Below are positions 1-7,525 of a stretch of DNA of 16,269 bases, in pieces. Each line of letters opens with the position of its first letter. The stretch's first letter is position 1. The stretch lies in contig JBDKJS010000131.1 in NCBI GenBank assembly GCA_039806065.1, positions 1-16,269 of the forward strand, in the 5' to 3' direction. Both the position numbers and the translations under genes were made by a program. Under the pieces are notes generated by a model. It did not search any database and was not told the origin of the DNA. It saw only the letters and a list, made by a program, of their open reading frames with translations. The DNA comes from JBDKJS01 sp039806065 (GTDB taxonomy: Bacteria > Bacteroidota > Bacteroidia > AKYH767-A > 2013-40CM-41-45).

Positions 1-1203
1 ACTGGAATTTATTGCAGCACATGTTCCAATCGTATTTGTTCCGCAGCCATGAGCACCCGCAACTGGACTTCGGCATCCACCGTAGGTAATGCTATACCCT
101 CCATTGATGAGCCTACAAATATTCAATGCTTCGTATTCAAAAGAATATTGAACATCAGTAATGGTAACACCTGCAGGAGATGGCACCACCAAGTTATAGG
201 CACACCCTGTTGAGAAACAAACTGCATCATATCTGCTACCGGTAATACTGGCTTGAGGTAAATTATTAGTAGCTGTAACTAAAGGATCTAATGTAATTGG
301 GAAAACCCTTTCCTTACTCTTGAGCCACTGTAGGGGAATAAATATTTCTTGAATGTTCTGCTTAACTGAGGCTGTAAGTGGAATTGTGGAGGTTGGATTT
401 GATCCGGCATCGTAGGCGTAATTCTTAGCAAGAGCAAAATAAGTGGTTTGAGTACTATTTTGAATTATATATTCGGCATCAAAATTTGAAGCATAATCCG
501 TTCCGTTTGCCATTACTATATTTAAATCATTGGCCAATTGTAGCTTGTTGGAAATAACTAACCACTCACCTTCCAGATGCTTTAGTTTTTTATTGATAAT
601 AAAATTTGTTTTAGCCTGACCTTCTTTTATGATTATTTCAAGATCTATTCCTTCATAATAATTATAAAATTTAACGCCTTCATCACCTACAGTAAAATTG
701 TCCTTTGAGGGCTTACCAAGTGGTATTCTCTCTCCTTTCTTATTTTGAAGATAAAGTACTAAATCTTCGGCAAAAGTTATCCAATGTAATGATGATGATT
801 CAATTTTTATTTGGAGAGGGTCCAATTGCACGGCTAATTTATTGGGCTGTTCATCTGCAATAAAAATTTTGGGGTTTTGGCTTGGCTTCAAGTAGGGTGA
901 TATGGGTTGCCACTTTCCATCTACTAAATAATTGATGTTACCTAAACTTTTTTGTAAGTAAATATATTGTGCCCCATTTTTTCTTTCATGAAATGACCTT
1001 GTATCACCAGCTCTTTTTTCTATTACTTCTTCACAATTTTCGCATGGCGCGTTAATAGGTAAGCTCAATCCATTACTCCCTAATTTGGGAATAGTAAAAC
1101 TGTTGAAATTGTTTCCAGCTGATAGCTGACCATTTCCAATTATTAAAAGATAGAAAAGGAACAACAACTTCAATTTTGTTGAAAAACAGTTTACTGGATT
1201 CAT
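1..1203 (-). CDS. Secreted protein of unknown function, type IX secretion cargo-like (C-terminus beyond window)
   Basis: An uninterrupted reading frame of 401 codons runs from ATG at 1203 to the window edge, so the C-terminus is missing. Residues 1-29 form a signal peptide: a lysine-containing start, a hydrophobic core around LLFLFYLLII, then a small-residue site near LSAG. The mature part begins with a short Cys pair (PCENCEE). A beta-rich region follows, with a YYEGIDLEI-type stretch (about residues 185-195) and FPITLDPLV near residue 315. A Cys-containing segment (about 335-401: VCFSTGC, NICRL, YGGCRSP, GCGT, GTCAA) may form disulfides outside the cytoplasm. This resembles large Bacteroidota surface or secreted proteins that end in a type IX sorting domain. 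That domain would lie off the left edge, so export by that route is inference. It is the last visible gene of a minus-strand series and has its own TAnnTTTG box just upstream. Confidence 0.75.
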   Translation of the reverse strand, partial: MNPVNCFSTKLKLLFLFYLLIIGNGQLSAGNNFNSFTIPKLGSNGLSLPINAPCENCEEVIEKRAGDTRSFHERKNGAQYIYLQKSLGNINYLVDGKWQPISPYLKPSQNPKIFIADEQPNKLAVQLDPLQIKIESSSLHWITFAEDLVLYLQNKKGERIPLGKPSKDNFTVGDEGVKFYNYYEGIDLEIIIKEGQAKTNFIINKKLKHLEGEWLVISNKLQLANDLNIVMANGTDYASNFDAEYIIQNSTQTTYFALAKNYAYDAGSNPTSTIPLTASVKQNIQEIFIPLQWLKSKERVFPITLDPLVTATNNLPQASITGSRYDAVCFSTGCAYNLVVPSPAGVTITDVQYSFEYEALNICRLINGGYSITYGGCRSPVAGAHGCGTNTIGTCAAINSS

Positions 1204-1208
1204 TGCCT

Positions 1209-1235
1209 CAAAATTACGCAAATATGCTTTATCAA
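1209..1235 (-). promoter_or_regulatory. Candidate Bacteroidota promoter of the secreted-protein gene
   Basis: On the minus strand TAATTTTG (1216-1209) matches the Bacteroidota -7 box TAnnTTTG. A TTG lies 16 bases upstream (1235-1233) as a possible -33 element. The box ends only 5 bases before the ATG at 1203, which would give an almost leaderless transcript. This is a motif match only. Such AT-rich boxes also arise by chance. Confidence 0.35.
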
Positions 1236-1290
1236 GATACTTTAAATATAAAGCTTTTTGCTCAGTTTCAACAGAATAAACACAAGGTTG

Positions 1291-2049
1291 TTAATCAGCT
1301 ATCAGGTAGTTGCCCATTGCATCATAAGTAAGCTTGGGCAGTTGATGGTATTCTTGAAAATAGGCATAAACTTTTGCCAAAGACATCCAAAATGGGTAAA
1401 ATTTTGTAGAAAAATTAAGCAGTTTATTTTCCAAAAACAGTGAGCTCATCAACTGTCGAGAGGGATAGATATGGATGGTTGCTGGCCCTTGTCCGCCTAT
1501 AGAGAGCAAGTACAATTTCTCTATTTCTTCATTTCCTATTGCTAGACAACCAATGCTCACACAATTTCCATGAATGTATATGGCTCCTCCTCTATTTTCT
1601 GTTTTTGTTCTTGATTTATCAGCTTTATTGGGGTAGTCAATAAACATTGAAAGATGGTAGGAACTATAAGGATTGTAAATGGTTATGGCATAACATCCTT
1701 CTGGAACTTGATTGTCTCCCTGACGCTCTTTGGGTCCATAAGTGCCTGATGCTGCACAAATAGGAATGGTATAGAGGAAAAGAAATTGCTTTTTGGCCTT
1801 TGGCTTGATCCATACTTCTATTTCCTTTTCAGCTTTAAAACATTGCAAGTGCAATTCATACTGTTCTAAGTTTGCGTTATGTAATTTTAAAATGTTTTTA
1901 ATAAATATTTGGTGCTTGTTATAGGCAGCCTTTACTCTTGAGAACTTTAATTGTTCAGCTATGCTTTGACTCGATATGATTATAGAAGGAAAACAAATGA
2001 GTATTGTCAAGAAAATAAATCGAATTGCTTTCACAGAAAATTTAACCAC
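1291..2049 (-). CDS. L,D-transpeptidase family protein (YkuD fold, YafK/DpaA-like)
   Basis: The 252-residue protein has an N-terminal hydrophobic segment (about residues 8-27) that fits a signal peptide or membrane anchor, so it should act in the periplasm. The catalytic signature is H160-G161-N-C-V-S165-I-G167-C168. The HG...S-x-GC pattern of YkuD-type L,D-transpeptidases is therefore complete, with C168 as nucleophile and H160 as its partner. The upstream GPKERQGDNQVPEGCY (105-120) is typical of the YafK subgroup. Family members act on peptidoglycan meso-diaminopimelate, either making cross-links or (YafK/DpaA) releasing lipoprotein bound to it. Which applies here cannot be told. The start is GTG at 2049: no ATG lies between it and the in-frame TAA at 2109-2107, and it keeps the signal peptide whole. 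The gene sits downstream of mtgA in a minus-strand group of envelope genes. Confidence 0.85.
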   Translation of the reverse strand: MVKFSVKAIRFIFLTILICFPSIIISSQSIAEQLKFSRVKAAYNKHQIFIKNILKLHNANLEQYELHLQCFKAEKEIEVWIKPKAKKQFLFLYTIPICAASGTYGPKERQGDNQVPEGCYAITIYNPYSSYHLSMFIDYPNKADKSRTKTENRGGAIYIHGNCVSIGCLAIGNEEIEKLYLLSIGGQGPATIHIYPSRQLMSSLFLENKLLNFSTKFYPFWMSLAKVYAYFQEYHQLPKLTYDAMGNYLIAD

Positions 2050-2154
2050 CGTTAATTTTAAATTAGTTGAAATTGGATTTGATCTAGAATTAGACTCGAA
2101 AAATAGTTAACAAGAAAATACGGTTATGAGAATAGCATGAATAATGTTATAACA

Positions 2155-3591
2155 CTAATTCACCTTAATATATGGGGCAACGCCAAACAAGCTAAGATCA
2201 TACGAAAATTTTTTATTGTTATACTCCTCTTCGCCAGGAAGGTAATAGATCTGGTATTCTTTGCCAATATACCATAGCAATTGCTCCTCACTTAGATAAT
2301 CGCGCAGGGTAATAAATTTTTTATCTACTCCTGGCAATTGAAATAGCAAGGCATTCTGCCACCTTCCGGTTAATAGCAAGCTTGGCTTTGAAATGGTATC
2401 AAAGCTATTGGCTACTTGTCTAGTATAGGAAAGGCTATTTTCTCTTCTACTTTGATAAGCAAAAACCGGACCTTTTAAAAAATCTAACTTTAGCTGTTGT
2501 TCTCCTGCCTCAAATGCTATGGAGGCAATTGAAAAGTTTGGTGAATCTGCCCGACCAGCAGGACTAATGCTTACTAAAAATGGTGCTATACAGAGGATGC
2601 TGGCAAATGCTATAAATGCTTTTTCATATAAATATTTACCTAAAATTAAAATTAAAAATGGAATGGCTGGGATAAGATAACCACTTTCCATTGGCAACCT
2701 TAAAAAAGCGATGATAAACAAGTCAAGTGCGATGAGCCATGCTACCACATATTTCTCATTCACACTTCTTGGAAAAAGGTATTTACGATAAGTAATACGA
2801 TCAGGTAAAAATAAGGCCGCAATGGCTAGCGCAATTCCAATGCAACCAATAACTCCCCAGGTTTCTATAAATAACTTATAGATAATTTTGGTAATAGTTG
2901 GGTACACTACATCATAGTAAGCAAAGAAATCATCTCCATACCTTGCATACACTGGATAAAAACAAAATGCTCCTATTAATATTGTGGCAAGTATTAATTT
3001 ACCTATTTGAATGATATTATAATTTAAAGGCCTTTGAGGAGTAAAAACCAAAACAGCGAATGGAATTAAAAGGGCGCCACTTGTAATTCGGCATCCTATG
3101 GCTAAGCCTAGGAGCACTCCTGCAAGCCAAATGTTTCTTCGCAATAAATAATAATGAGCTGCTAAAATGAAAGTGAGTGCCCAAAGATAATCAATAAGCA
3201 CCACGCTGTTGATGTAAATGATCGGAACAAATGCTAATGCGAATGTGGCAAGAAATGGATATTTAAATCTTAATAAACGCAGCGTAGCAGCAAAGTATAG
3301 GAAGCCTATGGTAGATATTACAACTGTTGCCAAATTATAAAAAAAATATTGCCGACCAGCAAACAACGAACACACCAATTCTTGTATAGGATACCCCGGA
3401 AAGCGGGAAGCTTCGTAAGCTCCTGTTACCTTAATCCTATTGGCTACTAAAGCCACTGACCATGAATCGCCATCAAGACCTAAGCCATCAAATAAAAACG
3501 GAATGCGGCTGAGCAATATTAATAAGGCCAACATGATGTAATTATATGGGGCCTGCTGAAAAAGATTGTTCAGGTCAATTTTCTTTACCAT
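2155..3591 (-). CDS. Polytopic membrane protein, GT-C-like glycosyltransferase candidate
   Basis: The 478-residue protein has about ten or more hydrophobic segments between residues 17 and 342, followed by a soluble C-terminal part of about 130 residues. The first extracytoplasmic loop carries LDGDSW (39-44), acidic residues where GT-C enzymes keep their catalytic aspartate. Later comes FPGYPIQE (64-71). MESGYLIPAIPF (301-312) resembles the E-x-x-YLxPxxPF stretch of GT-C/PMT-type transferases that use lipid-linked sugars. From this I infer transfer of a sugar from a polyprenyl-phosphate donor to a glycan, lipid or protein on the outer side of the inner membrane. Donor and acceptor are unknown. 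The start is ATG at 3591, 98 bases after mtgA. An unrelated membrane protein family with similar topology cannot be excluded. Confidence 0.6.
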   Translation of the reverse strand: MVKKIDLNNLFQQAPYNYIMLALLILLSRIPFLFDGLGLDGDSWSVALVANRIKVTGAYEASRFPGYPIQELVCSLFAGRQYFFYNLATVVISTIGFLYFAATLRLLRFKYPFLATFALAFVPIIYINSVVLIDYLWALTFILAAHYYLLRRNIWLAGVLLGLAIGCRITSGALLIPFAVLVFTPQRPLNYNIIQIGKLILATILIGAFCFYPVYARYGDDFFAYYDVVYPTITKIIYKLFIETWGVIGCIGIALAIAALFLPDRITYRKYLFPRSVNEKYVVAWLIALDLFIIAFLRLPMESGYLIPAIPFLILILGKYLYEKAFIAFASILCIAPFLVSISPAGRADSPNFSIASIAFEAGEQQLKLDFLKGPVFAYQSRRENSLSYTRQVANSFDTISKPSLLLTGRWQNALLFQLPGVDKKFITLRDYLSEEQLLWYIGKEYQIYYLPGEEEYNNKKFSYDLSLFGVAPYIKVN

Positions 3592-3689
3592 CTACGATAC
3601 AATATTCCAAAGTAATTTTTAATTGTGCAAAAACACTTTGATAATATTGATTAACATGGGTTTCACTTTGGTGAATGAACAACATTTGG

Positions 3690-4394
3690 TTACAAATCTA
3701 TCTTGCCCAAATTGGACATAAAGCGGATTATCCTTGCCTGTTTTTTTAAAATGTAAGCGGTTGGTTTAGCAGGTGTCCATCTTCTGGGGTTTGGCAAAAC
3801 AGCTGCTATCAAGGCGGCTTCAGCAGTGCTGATTTTTGATGCTGATTTTTTAAAATAGTATTTTGATGCTGCCTCTACTCCATAAATTCCATCGCCTGTT
3901 TCAATTACATTTAAATATACCTCCATTATTCTTTCCTTGCTCCAGAAAACTTCTATCAGAAAAGTAAAGTAAACTTCAAATCCCTTTCTAATCCATGATC
4001 GTGAAGGCCACAAAAAAACATTTTTTGCTGTTTGTTGGCTAATGGTGCTTGCTCCCCTAGTCTTTTTCCCCTTATGTTTTTCGTTATACGTTTGGGCTTT
4101 TTCAATAGCAGCAATATCAAATCCAAAATGCTCTTCAAACTTTTGATCTTCTGCTGCTATGACTGCAAGTGGCATTTGAGTACTAATTTCATCAATTGAT
4201 TTCCATGTTTTAGACAGCTTGAAGTCTTTGCCTTCCCACTTTTGTTCTACCATTCGTTGAATCATTAAGATGGTAATTGGCGGAGGAACAAATCGGTAAA
4301 TAATTACCAAGCTAACACTAGCTATATTGAACCAAATTATCCATTTTAATACCCGCTTGCCCCATAGTGCCATCATTGACGAAAATTTTTCCAT
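3690..4394 (-). CDS. mtgA: Monofunctional biosynthetic peptidoglycan transglycosylase
   Basis: MtgA polymerises lipid II into glycan strands on the periplasmic face of the inner membrane and lacks a transpeptidase domain. The 234 residues have the usual length and order. One N-terminal membrane anchor (about 14-34) is followed by the GT51 motifs: AAEDQKFEEHFG (80-91, catalytic E82), RGASTISQQTAKN (113-125), the SKERIMEVYLN stretch (152-162, second conserved acidic residue E158), GIYGVEAASKYYF (169-181) and AALIAAVLPNPRRW (193-206). All key residues are present. The start is ATG at 4394. An ATG six codons further in is possible but would trim only the cytoplasmic tail. The dnaX stop lies 4 bases upstream, so the two genes are almost certainly transcribed together from the dnaX promoter. 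Confidence 0.96.
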   Translation of the reverse strand: MEKFSSMMALWGKRVLKWIIWFNIASVSLVIIYRFVPPPITILMIQRMVEQKWEGKDFKLSKTWKSIDEISTQMPLAVIAAEDQKFEEHFGFDIAAIEKAQTYNEKHKGKKTRGASTISQQTAKNVFLWPSRSWIRKGFEVYFTFLIEVFWSKERIMEVYLNVIETGDGIYGVEAASKYYFKKSASKISTAEAALIAAVLPNPRRWTPAKPTAYILKKQARIIRFMSNLGKIDL

Positions 4395-4398
4395 CTGG

Positions 4399-6141
4399 TT
4401 ATTCTAGATCTAGTTCTAAACGCTGTCTTAATTTACCTACCGAAGCATTGGTCCTTAGCATGTGCTCATACCGCTGCTGTGCGGTGTAAGTAAGCTTAAC
4501 GCTATTATCGAAATTGGCCAAAACGGGAACAAAAATTATTTCATCGTTCTCTAATATACTTCTGGCAATATCTGTAAAGTGTTGATGGATTTCTTGAAAG
4601 CCTAGTATATTACCTTGATTGCTAAACTCCACATTGACTTGGTGTTGTACAATAGTAACTTTGGCCTGTTGTAATGCCACTCTTATTGCATCCTTATTGA
4701 CCAAGTGCAATTGACAATATTTTATAATTGCATCTTTAACTCCCTTTTCATCAAAACTTTTTTTTCTTACCTCTTGTTGTCCTAATGAAACAGCATTAGA
4801 TTTTTCTTCCGAATGCAATAAACTTTTAATACCAACTTTCTTATACCTAGCTGGTATTGGTGTTTTTATTTCTTCTAAAGGTTTTGAGTCTGAAGGATTG
4901 GGTTCGTTTACACCTGCTGTTGTTAATACCGGCTCGACTGTAGGTTTAGCAACAGAAAGATTTATTTTTTGAGCATCCTTATTAGAAAACGGGAGATTGA
5001 CTATTGAGTCTTGGAAATCAAAGTTTTTTTTTTCGGCAACCTCATTTTGGTTCCCGTATGCACAAAGCTTAAGCAAAGTCAATTCTATCGTTAGTCGCTG
5101 GTTTTGCGATTGCTTGTATGTTGCTTCCGTTTTCGCCAATAGATCTAATGCTTTTAGCAAATACATCACCTCTACCATTGAGGCCTGATGCTTGTATTGA
5201 TCAATAAGCGAAGGTGTGACTTGTAGCAAATCTGCAGTAGCGGCATCCTTACTTACTAGTAAATCGCGCAAATGACTTGAGAGGCCACTCAAAAAATGTT
5301 GACCATCAAATCCAAGCCGCAGTATTTCATCAAAAAGTAATAAGGCATGAACGGTGTCATGCTGAAGGAAATGAGTGGTTAACCTAAAATAGTAATCGTA
5401 ATCGAGTATGTGTAAGTTTTCAATTACACTTTTATAAGTGAGATTTTTTCCAGTAAAAGAAACCAATTGATCAAATAACGACAGTGCATCGCGCATGGCG
5501 CCATCTGCTTTTAAACCGATCAGGTCAAGCGATGCAGGCTCATACTTAACGCCTTCTTTATCGGCAATGTATTTTAATTGTGCTGCAGCATCTTTTGCTG
5601 TGATCCGCGCAAAATCAAAAATCTGACAGCGACTTAATATGGTTGGAATCACCTTGTGTTTTTCAGTGGTTGCCAAAATAAATATGGCATAAGAAGGTGG
5701 CTCTTCTAATGTTTTTAAAAAAGCATTGAAAGCACTGTTTGACAGCATGTGCACTTCATCAATGATATATATTTTATACTTACCACCTTGAGGAGCATAC
5801 CTAACTTGTTCCACCAATCCTCGAATGTCTTCTACTGAATTATTGCTTGCGGCATCTAACTCGTAAATGTTCAGCGACCTTCCTTCGGCAAAGGCCTCAC
5901 AATTTTCACATTGATTGCATGGCTCAATAGTATCAGTTAAGTTTAAGCAATTGATCGTTTTTGATAAGATACGTGCAGTGGTAGTTTTCCCAACTCCTCG
6001 CGGCCCTGTAAATAGGAATGCTTGTGCCAGTTGTTTGTTTGCTATGGCATTTTTCAATGTGGTGGTTATGGCCGGCTGACCCACTACCGTATCAAACGTA
6101 ATGGGGCGATATTTTCTTGCTGAGACTACAAAATTTTCCAT
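4399..6141 (-). CDS. dnaX: DNA polymerase III subunit gamma/tau
   Basis: DnaX is the ATPase motor of the clamp loader that places the beta clamp on primed DNA. Tau also holds the polymerase cores together. Visible motifs are Walker A GPRGVGKT (46-53), four zinc-binding cysteines C65, C75, C78 and C81, Walker B IIDEVH (126-131), and sensor/arginine-finger TILSRC with R171. The collar domain III covers about residues 245-362. After a linker rich in charged residues, a small folded C-terminal domain (about 460-580) probably contacts the polymerase alpha subunit. The full length of 580 residues corresponds to tau. A run of ten A residues at codons 370-373 lies exactly at the end of domain III and may allow a short gamma form (see findings). 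The start is ATG at 6141, with a TATCTTTG box just upstream. mtgA follows after 4 bases. Confidence 0.97.
   Translation of the reverse strand: MENFVVSARKYRPITFDTVVGQPAITTTLKNAIANKQLAQAFLFTGPRGVGKTTTARILSKTINCLNLTDTIEPCNQCENCEAFAEGRSLNIYELDAASNNSVEDIRGLVEQVRYAPQGGKYKIYIIDEVHMLSNSAFNAFLKTLEEPPSYAIFILATTEKHKVIPTILSRCQIFDFARITAKDAAAQLKYIADKEGVKYEPASLDLIGLKADGAMRDALSLFDQLVSFTGKNLTYKSVIENLHILDYDYYFRLTTHFLQHDTVHALLLFDEILRLGFDGQHFLSGLSSHLRDLLVSKDAATADLLQVTPSLIDQYKHQASMVEVMYLLKALDLLAKTEATYKQSQNQRLTIELTLLKLCAYGNQNEVAEKKNFDFQDSIVNLPFSNKDAQKINLSVAKPTVEPVLTTAGVNEPNPSDSKPLEEIKTPIPARYKKVGIKSLLHSEEKSNAVSLGQQEVRKKSFDEKGVKDAIIKYCQLHLVNKDAIRVALQQAKVTIVQHQVNVEFSNQGNILGFQEIHQHFTDIARSILENDEIIFVPVLANFDNSVKLTYTAQQRYEHMLRTNASVGKLRQRLELDLE
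5001..5034 (-). other. Candidate slippage/frameshift site in dnaX (A10 run with nearby out-of-frame stops)
   Basis: On the coding strand, G5034 is followed by ten consecutive A residues (5033-5024) and then C. The frame reads GAA AAA AAA AAC, codons 370-373. Gaining one A brings TGA at 5020-5018 into frame, giving a 374-residue product. Losing one A brings TAG at 5003-5001 into frame, giving 379 residues. Either product keeps ATPase domains I-II and collar domain III and lacks the tau tail, as gamma does. The run also contains A AAA AAA and A AAA AAC slippery heptamers. Production of gamma is inferred, not shown. The run could simply reflect A-rich Lys/Asn codon use. Confidence 0.5.
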
Positions 6142-6152
6142 TTCTTCTCTTA

Positions 6153-6160
6153 CAAAGATA
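6153..6160 (-). promoter_or_regulatory. Candidate -7 promoter box for dnaX-mtgA
   Basis: TATCTTTG on the minus strand is a perfect match to the Bacteroidota -7 consensus TAnnTTTG. It ends 11 bases before the dnaX ATG at 6141. The nearest upstream TTG is about 27 bases away, outside the usual 17-23 base spacing, so the -33 element is poor. The implied transcript leader is under about 10 bases. Confidence 0.45.
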
Positions 6161-6234
6161 ATAACTAATGTGATACTGCATGATTCACAAAAGGATTTTT
6201 AATTAAAATTGCCTAGTTAAAAATTAAATAAAAC

Positions 6235-7392
6235 ATGGCAAAAATATTGGTGATAGACGATGACAAACCTATCAGAAATTCATTGAAAGAAATTCTTGAA
6301 TATGAAAAACATACCGTAGTTGAAGCGGTGGATGGTGAAGATGGATTGAAAAAAATGGAAGAAAATTTTGATCTTATATTTTGTGATATCAAGATGCCAA
6401 AGCTTGATGGTATGGAATTATTAAATAAGTTGATGATGGATGGATACGAAGCGCCTGTAGTGATGATCAGCGGACATGGAAATATTGATACGGCCGTGGA
6501 AGCTATCAAAAAAGGTGCTTTTGACTATATATCAAAACCGCTTGATTTGAATCGGCTATTGGTAACGGTAAGAAATGCACTTGATAAAAAAAATCTTGTT
6601 CAGAACAACAAGATATTACGTAAAAAGGTAGAGAAGCAATCACAAATGATAGGTGAGAGTGATGCGTTAGTGCAAATCCAACATATCATTGAAAAGGTGG
6701 CCCCTACCGATGCGCGAGTCTTGATAACCGGAAGTAATGGTTCAGGTAAGGAATTAGTTGCTAAATGGCTTCATGAAAAGAGCAACCGAGCTGCTGAACC
6801 GCTAATAGAGGTGAATTGTGCAGCAATCCCCTCTGAGTTGATAGAGAGTGAACTTTTTGGGCATGAAAAAGGTGCCTTTACCAGTGCCGTGAAACAGCGG
6901 ATAGGAAAATTTGAATTAGCGAATGCTGGAACATTATTTCTTGATGAAATTGGCGATATGAGTTTAAGTGCGCAGGCTAAAGTATTGCGTGCTTTGCAAG
7001 AACATAAAATTACGAGAGTTGGTGGAGAAAAAGAGATAACCGTGAAACCTAGGGTAATTGCTGCTACCAATAAAAATCTTATGACCGAGATTGCCAATGG
7101 AAATTTTAGAGAAGATTTATACCACAGACTAAGTGTAATTGTAATTCAAGTTCCTTCCTTGAATGAACGGAGAGAGGATATTCCTTTGTTGATAGCTCAC
7201 TTTTCTTCTGAAATTTGCAAGGACTATGGTATCCCTCTAAAAACATTTGCTCCTGATGCTATCAAAAAACTCCAACAACATAATTGGACAGGTAATATTA
7301 GGGAATTGAGAAATGTGATTGAAAGGCTCATAATTCTTGGTGATCAAAAAATTTCTGCCGCTGACATAGCAGCTTATGTTCAGCTCAAGTAG
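6235..7392 (+). CDS. Short NtrC-type response regulator (receiver + AAA+ sigma54-activator domain, no Fis HTH)
   Basis: Residues 1-118 form a CheY-like receiver: D8/D9 acidic pocket, phosphoacceptor D51 in CDIKMP, S79 and K101 switch residues. Residues about 138-365 form an AAA+ sigma54-activator domain with Walker A GSNGSGKE (166-173), ELFGHEKGAFTSA (206-218), Walker B LFLDEIGDM (234-242), FREDLYHRL (291-299) and sensor-2 GNIRELRN (353-360). The protein should switch on sigma54-RNA polymerase promoters when phosphorylated by a sensor kinase. Two things differ from classical NtrC. The loop normally written GAFTGA is GAFTSA, and the protein ends at residue 385 with no C-terminal Fis DNA-binding domain. 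No such domain is encoded in other frames downstream. From memory, Bacteroidota have a short subfamily like this, so it is probably native and not truncated. No sensor kinase is adjacent. The start is ATG at 6235, divergent from dnaX. Confidence 0.92.
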   Translation: MAKILVIDDDKPIRNSLKEILEYEKHTVVEAVDGEDGLKKMEENFDLIFCDIKMPKLDGMELLNKLMMDGYEAPVVMISGHGNIDTAVEAIKKGAFDYISKPLDLNRLLVTVRNALDKKNLVQNNKILRKKVEKQSQMIGESDALVQIQHIIEKVAPTDARVLITGSNGSGKELVAKWLHEKSNRAAEPLIEVNCAAIPSELIESELFGHEKGAFTSAVKQRIGKFELANAGTLFLDEIGDMSLSAQAKVLRALQEHKITRVGGEKEITVKPRVIAATNKNLMTEIANGNFREDLYHRLSVIVIQVPSLNERREDIPLLIAHFSSEICKDYGIPLKTFAPDAIKKLQQHNWTGNIRELRNVIERLIILGDQKISAADIAAYVQLK

Positions 7393-7431
7393 TTAATAAT
7401 GTAGTTTGAAATGCTTTATCCCTTTTTGCTT

Positions 7432-7508
7432 CTTCAGCTCTAGGATTGTTTACTCCCGAACTTGCTTCGGGACAAACCCCCAACCTTCCCGATTTTTAAT
7501 CGGGATGC
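7432..7508. repeat. tRNA-derived palindromic repeat, copy 1
   Basis: This 77-base unit recurs 94 bases downstream (7526-7602), with 4 differences by eye. It holds two strong hairpins: arms TCCCGAA/TTCGGGA (7454-7460 with 7466-7472) and arms TCCCGATT/AATCGGGA (7487-7494 with 7498-7505, 3-base loop). Between them lies caaacccccaaccttc (7473-7488), a 16-base exact match to the T-arm/variable-loop part of the nearby tRNA-Arg (7672-7687). Just past the unit, gatgcgctattc (7504-7515) matches the tRNA's gatgctctattc (7701-7712) at 11 of 12 bases. The unit therefore looks like a degenerate minus-strand tRNA whose anticodon and T arms have become palindromes. Confidence 0.8.
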
Positions 7509-7525
7509 GCTATTCGTTTTCGCTA

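Noticed and set aside
1258..1443. Plus-strand 61-codon frame overlapping the end of the L,D-transpeptidase gene
   Set aside because: It is mostly antisense to the transpeptidase C-terminus and has no motif or promoter support.
3661..3674. Small inverted repeat TTCAC/GTGAA between mtgA and the GT-C-like gene as a terminator
   Set aside because: Only 5 base pairs and no following U run.
6213..6509. Minus-strand frame of 98 codons over the start of the response regulator
   Set aside because: It lies antisense to a clear receiver domain, and its composition looks like a reverse translation of that domain. No independent support.
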